Assembly: GCA_013399015.1 (NCBI GenBank)
Contig: VWZX01007454.1
Location: forward strand, 992,001-1,056,000
Length of the DNA: 64,000 nucleotides
Source: Galbula dea
Lineage: Eukaryota; Chordata; Aves; Piciformes; Galbulidae
Direction: 5' to 3'
The translations under genes and the position numbers were made by a program. Below are positions 59,600-64,000 of the stretch, piece by piece; within the stretch, counting starts at the first letter, position 1; each line of letters opens with the position of its first letter. Under the pieces are notes generated by a model that was not told the origin of the DNA, ran no database searches, and was given only the letters and a program-made list of their open reading frames with translations.

Positions 59600-60170
59600 A
59601 GTCTAAAAGCAGAATTTGGTATAGAGTTTGACCTCTTTGATTGTATTTTGAGGTCGTTATTGTACTTTTCTTTCAGCTCTTTAATCAATCTCGCAGGGCT
59701 CTAATATCATTGGGGCAGAAATAATTGCTTAAATAGAAAAGGACCTGTTAAGACAGCCACATGGAAAACAGTGAAGTGGTGAAAGAGTGCACTTCTAAGA
59801 ATTCCTTATTGACTGTTTAGTAAATAAATCGTATGTTTTAATTGCTCTGTCAGAAGGATCCTTCAATGAGGGAAAGGTGACTGGAGCTGAATATGGGAAC
59901 ACCACAGGACAGCTGTTTGGTCTGGCAAAGGGCTCTCTGCACTTGTACTATATATCCAGAGCGACCTTTCAGATTCCATGTACATAGTAACAATTAAAAG
60001 TACACAATGACTTGACAATGTTCACTGTGACAGACTGCAGGTTGGCTGCTTCCCATAACAGCCTCCCAGGCAGAGAGGAACAAAGAGCCCGGGCCCATCT
60101 GTACACTGCTCTGAATGCCTCATGTTCCAGAGAGTGAGCTTTGTTTCTCCAAACGCCCCAGGAAGCAATT
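59600..60170. promoter_or_regulatory. Candidate conserved non-coding element
   Basis: Over this block CpGs reappear (59655, 59691, 59829, 59961, 60089, 60154), composition becomes balanced, and homopolymers vanish. Motifs include TTTGACCTCTTTGATTGTAT, CTTTAATCAATC (about 59680-59691), AAATAATTGCTTAAATAG and GAGCCCGGGCCC (60085-60096, containing the palindrome GCCCGGGC). No open frame of note crosses it. It is one of the most enhancer-like stretches in the window, but conservation is not testable here. Confidence 0.32.
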
Positions 60171-61929
60171 CAACAAACAAAACTCAGAGGTGCAGAGGAG
60201 CCCAGTGAGGACATTAATATGATAATGAATTCAGGATTATCCTGACAGACGTGACAAAGAAGTAGATCCTTTTGATAATAAGTTATAGGGTTGATTAGGT
60301 GGAATTTGTCTGACTCCACGACTGTTGTGGGTATTTCAACAAAGTCAACAAACTCATGCATGACATCACTTCTGTTACCCTCTCTCTCTCTGTTACTTTT
60401 TTTGAGTCCAACCCATGCCATGGATTTAAGGTTCTTCAGTTGTATTTAAAGTTCTGCTACTTGTCAAGGAGGTTATTGCAAACTATAAATGTAGCAGCAG
60501 CTCTGCTACCACATGAAACTAAAGAAAATGGCTGCTTGTCACAGACAGCTCAGAAGAAAAATTGCAGTAAATTCAAAGATATGACTTTGCTTTTCAGCTA
60601 GTGTTCTGGGGCTGAATTAGCTCATTAGACTTTGTAAGATAAATTTCAAGTTATCCTACCTGAGAAGGTAATATAATTTCCTGTCTGGCCCATCAGAATA
60701 AACCTGTTTCTGATTAAAATTTTATTTACTGATGATTACTTCCAATGGGAGATTAAATTAAACTTTTTCAGGTAAAATATTACTGCTTGATTCATACAGT
60801 TCAAGAAGCTGCATAATACTTCCATGATTCTCAGAAGTGGTGTGTGCTGCAGTTCCTTTTGATTTTAATAGAGATTGTCAAAACTTTTGGAAAGGTACTT
60901 GCACCTTTTTTCTTAGTATTAATTTCTGTGGTAATTATTATGTCTTCTTGGCTGAATTCTCCAAAAGCCTTCAAGCTAAACTTCTGTTATTCTATAAAAG
61001 CTCAGCAGCAAAATGATATCAACTGGCCACAGATACAGTAGATTGCTAAGGTCACACAAAGTTCCAAAATCTGGTGGCACCAGCCATCTGTAGTTAACAA
61101 CTATTATATAAACATAAAGGAATGTACCCTGTGATGGAAAAAAATTGGTCATTAGCCACTTGGGAATGCCTGATTCCCCCCACAGCTTTCCAGCTGCAAT
61201 CCAAGTGTGTTTAAATAAAAACTTAGCACACTTAACAAGATGTTTGATAGAGTGTTAACAATCCTCAACTTCACGTTGAGCTGTTAACCAACAAAGTAGT
61301 CATTAAATGCTGGTAATGACTGTGTTTCTTGGGATTATTGCTTAATGGTAAACTTGATAGAGTGGGCAGTGCCTTTTGACTTGGGGGACATTTTCCATTG
61401 CACAGTTTTAACTACAAACTTTCTTAATACACCACCTTGGTTATAAACCCTTGAATATAAACTACAGCAAGAATACTGCCTTTAAAAACAATTATTTGTA
61501 CTCTTCGTGAATATATTCTAACCATAACCGATCTTGGTTTCACCTCAGACAGTGGACTAGCAAAGCACAATGACTGGTAACAAATGATTTCTCAGGGAAT
61601 ATGGTTTCTTGTAGAATAAAATAAGCATTTCTCAAAAAAAAATATTTGCATTCTGACTGACTGGAAAGAGTCTAGAGTGTAGGTAGCACTTCATTTCAAA
61701 GGAAAGTGGTCTAAAACTACAGTAATTTTATCTGCCATTCTTTCAAAAGCAACTAGGTACTGTTTATGGTGTACAAGAAATTATTTCAGTAGCCATGACC
61801 TTGAAAGTTCTCTAGTTATTGCTGACTGCTATACTTTAATATTTGATAATTATTTCCCAGAATATATAGATACCATGGACTTAATGTATACAAAGAGTTA
61901 TCAAAATCAGGAAAGTTTTCTCCTTTGTG
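60171..61929. other. Unique non-coding DNA
   Basis: No gene is recognised. A short (CT)n lies at about 60380-60391. The open frames at 60170-60421 (minus), 60356-60601 and 60844-61041 (plus) are 65-83 codons and show no known motif. Confidence 0.5.
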
Positions 61930-62547
61930 CTGCTATGAGAGCAGCCGTGCAGAGAAGGACTTGGGGGTCATGACTGACGAAAAGCTGGACGTGAGCCGGC
62001 AGCGTGCGCTTGCAGCTCAGAAGGCTAACCGTGTCCTGGGATGCATCAGGAGAGGCATGACCAGCAGGTCTAAGGAGGTCATCCTGCCTCTCTATTCTGC
62101 CCTTGTAAGGCCCCATCTGGAGTACTGTGTACAGTTCTGGGCTCCTCAACATGAAAAAGATGTGGACCTCTGGAACGGGTCCAGAGGAGGGTCACAAAGA
62201 TGATCAAAGGACTAGAGCACCTCCCCTATGAGGACAGGCTGAAGGAATTGGGGTTGTTCAGCCTGGAGAAGAGAAAGCTTAGAGGGGACCTTATAGCGGC
62301 CTTTCAGTACCTGAAAGGGGATTGTAAGGCAGAAGGAGAGAGACTTTTCTCCTGGTCTGATTGCAACAGGACACGGGGGAATAGCTACAAGCTGAAGGAG
62401 GAGAGGTTTAGGCTGGAGATTAGAAGGGGGTTCTTTACCCAAAGGGTGGTGAGGCACTGGAACAGGTTGCCCAGAGAGGTTGTGGATGCCCCATCCCTGG
62501 CAGTGTTTAAGGTCAGGCTGGATGTGGCCCTGGATGACCTGATCTAG
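61930..62547 (+). pseudogene. CR1 ORF2 C-terminal fragment, frameshifted
   Basis: Two adjacent frames read as the end of the CR1 ORF2 protein (endonuclease plus reverse transcriptase in full-length elements). The first frame carries [20 protein letters not shown] and [18 protein letters not shown]. The second runs from 62200 with [40 protein letters not shown] and [13 protein letters not shown] to a natural stop at 62545-62547. The break is near 62170, where one base appears to be missing around GACCTCTGGAAC. The catalytic parts are absent through 5' truncation, so no activity is expected. Confidence 0.88.
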
Positions 62548-62643
62548 TGCATGTGGCATCCCTGCCATGGCAGGGGTGTTGGAACTAGATGATCTTCAAG
62601 GTCCCTTCCCACCTCAGCCATTCTATGATTCTATGATTCTATG
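61930..62643 (+). mobile_element. CR1 LINE, best preserved copy
   Basis: A 5'-truncated CR1 of about 710 bp holding the C-terminal part of ORF2, the 96-bp 3' UTR (62548-62643) and three perfect ATTCTATG units at the very end (62620-62643). It has kept most CpGs and long open frames, so it is the youngest CR1 in the window. Its 3' UTR ends CCCACCTCAGCC before the tail, unlike the CCAACTCCTAA ending of the 51.5 and 58.7 kb copies, so it belongs to a different subfamily. No clear target-site duplication is seen. Confidence 0.93.
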
Positions 62644-64000
62644 TGAGTATCTAACTATACATTATTCAAATCCACAAGGAAAGATAAGGGGTGCTAAGTG
62701 TTGTGAAGCCACATACTTCAAATCCCAGAACATGAGGTGGACATGAACAGATACAAGGGGTCTGGGGAGAAAGAAAGTCCTCATTGATTTCCTGTGTAGT
62801 TCAAGTCATCATATACCCATTATGTATAAGAATTAAGTTACATTAAAATATTTTAAAATAATTTAAAATTCTTAAAACTCCCTGGCACCTTAAGGCCACT
62901 TAGTATTTTCAAACAGGGAGGCAATCAGTGAAAAAAAGAATAATTCATCCTTTAAACTGAATCTTGTTCTTTAATTCAAAAAATACTGAGTCTTCTAATG
63001 CTAAATAGCTAAGCAAACTAATACATCTTTCGTATTTTTCAGACTGTTCTTTTAGGTATTAAACAAGGAGGAAATCAAACAAGATTCAGTCTTTAGAAGC
63101 TATTAGATCAAACATTCTTTGAAAAGAATAACATGTAGAATGTATTTATATGTACAAAATTTTAACAGAATGTTGCACTGATGGGTAGATAGTTTCATAA
63201 GTAATTTGCAAAATGACATTTAAGTATTTTTAGAAGTGTTTAAAAGATGGTTAAAATAGTGAATTTTCAAGTTATTGTGTTAATTAACTAATCAGTGACA
63301 ACTGTAAAGAAGAATAGAATCTTTCACAAGGACAAATTATATAACTGAATAAGATTGAGAAGACTTGGAGCTTGCAAATAGTTTTAAGATTTGCATTTCT
63401 AGTTATTGCCAGTAAATGAAAGAGGAGCTGTTGGAAATCTGAAAGGGAAGAGAGACAAACATCTTTGCCTGTGTAAATCCTCTTCTTTCTTCATTCAAAA
63501 ACTCATGTTTGTGTCCATAGTGACTTGCTGGCTTATTTCATCAGAAAGCCTGCAGCAATTCCCTGAGCCCTCATTTGTAGACATCACTTTGGCAATGGAA
63601 CAATGCAGCAGATTCTTGTTCTAAGGATTACAATACTATATATAAAGAAAACATCAAAAGATTTACATATATTCCATGTAATTTTCTCCATTATATTTCA
63701 AGCATGGTGCAGGCTTTTAAATCTTTTAATTGGCAGATGTGTCACAAAATATTTTTTTAAAAAATTCTTGATTTGTATCACACCATTTTATTTTCAAATA
63801 TGTGTCTCAAACCCCACATCAGAGAGATGTCCCAGAACCTGCAGGCTGGGAAAAATGGATAAAAGGGAAGCTATTCTTTTGGGGTTAGATCTGTTACCTT
63901 GCTGAATGATTGTGGTAGTGTGTACTTTCCCAACTTCACCCTCTGGTGTGCATGCACATTATGAACAGGCTATGATCTAGATGAGGAGTGCAATCATTTT
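62644..64000. other. Unique AT-rich non-coding DNA
   Basis: No gene, RNA or mobile element is recognised. Open frames of 72 and 100 codons (63406-63624 and 63603-63905, plus) lack known motifs. Short TTTTAAAATAATTTAAAATT low-complexity sequence lies near 62851-62870. Confidence 0.5.

Noticed and set aside
61907..62568. Long minus-strand frames (81 and 118 codons) over the CR1 at 62 kb
   Set aside because: They are antisense shadows of the CR1 ORF2 remnant, which is clearly recognisable on the plus strand.
1..64000. CRISPR arrays, operons, prophage or other prokaryotic systems
   Set aside because: No regularly spaced repeats, no dense coding, and CR1 and LTR content shows vertebrate nuclear DNA.

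Overview
This window looks like about 64 kb of AT-rich vertebrate, most probably avian, nuclear DNA from a gene-poor (intergenic or long-intronic) region. The diagnosis rests on at least seven pieces of CR1 LINE. Most carry the hallmark 3' end (a 'GATGATCTT..AGGTCCCTTCCAAC'-type block followed by 8-bp ATTCTGTG or ATTCTATG units), and two related endogenous-retrovirus LTRs are also present. CR1 of this kind is typical of birds and also occurs in crocodilians and turtles, so the exact species cannot be named. There is no bacterial-style gene organisation, no operon, no CRISPR array and no tRNA or rRNA that I can recognise.

Coding content: I find no host protein-coding gene I can support. The only protein-like readings are decayed C-terminal pieces of the CR1 ORF2 protein (61.9-62.5 kb plus strand, 57.9-58.5 kb minus strand). 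The longest open frame elsewhere (120 codons, 55126-55488 minus) is within what AT-rich chance sequence gives. Two short open segments behind splice-acceptor-like sequence (14.25 kb and 16.19 kb) are recorded only as weak exon candidates.

Layout: 0-4.2 kb unique AT-rich DNA; 4.26-4.92 kb a CR1 3' end; about 6.0-6.3 kb and 13.1-13.5 kb complex segments with CpGs and homeodomain-type sites (candidate conserved non-coding elements); 13.85-13.98 kb a G-run cluster; 20.7-22.5 kb a perfect 97-bp direct repeat whose upstream copy is framed by 20-bp direct repeats, i.e. it looks like a recent copied insertion; 22.1-23.3 kb, 31.8-32.1 kb, 44.3-44.6 kb and 59.6-60.2 kb further regulatory-looking blocks; 35.28-35.96 kb a solo LTR with a 5-bp target-site duplication; 46.1 kb a CR1 fragment; 51.5-52.0 kb two CR1 tails facing each other with 32-bp perfectly complementary arms; 56.2-56.8 kb a second LTR of the same family; 57.5-58.9 kb an A30/purine tract followed by a minus-strand CR1 that itself contains two oppositely oriented CR1 tails; 61.9-62.6 kb the best preserved CR1.

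Taken together, the window reads as a gene desert with scattered candidate enhancers and a layered history of retrotransposon insertion. The strongest observations are the 97-bp duplication with flanking 20-bp repeats, the solo LTR with exact ends and target-site duplication, and the nested CR1 composite. I did not find a convincing new molecular system, and the regulatory calls are inferences from composition and motifs that need cross-species alignment.
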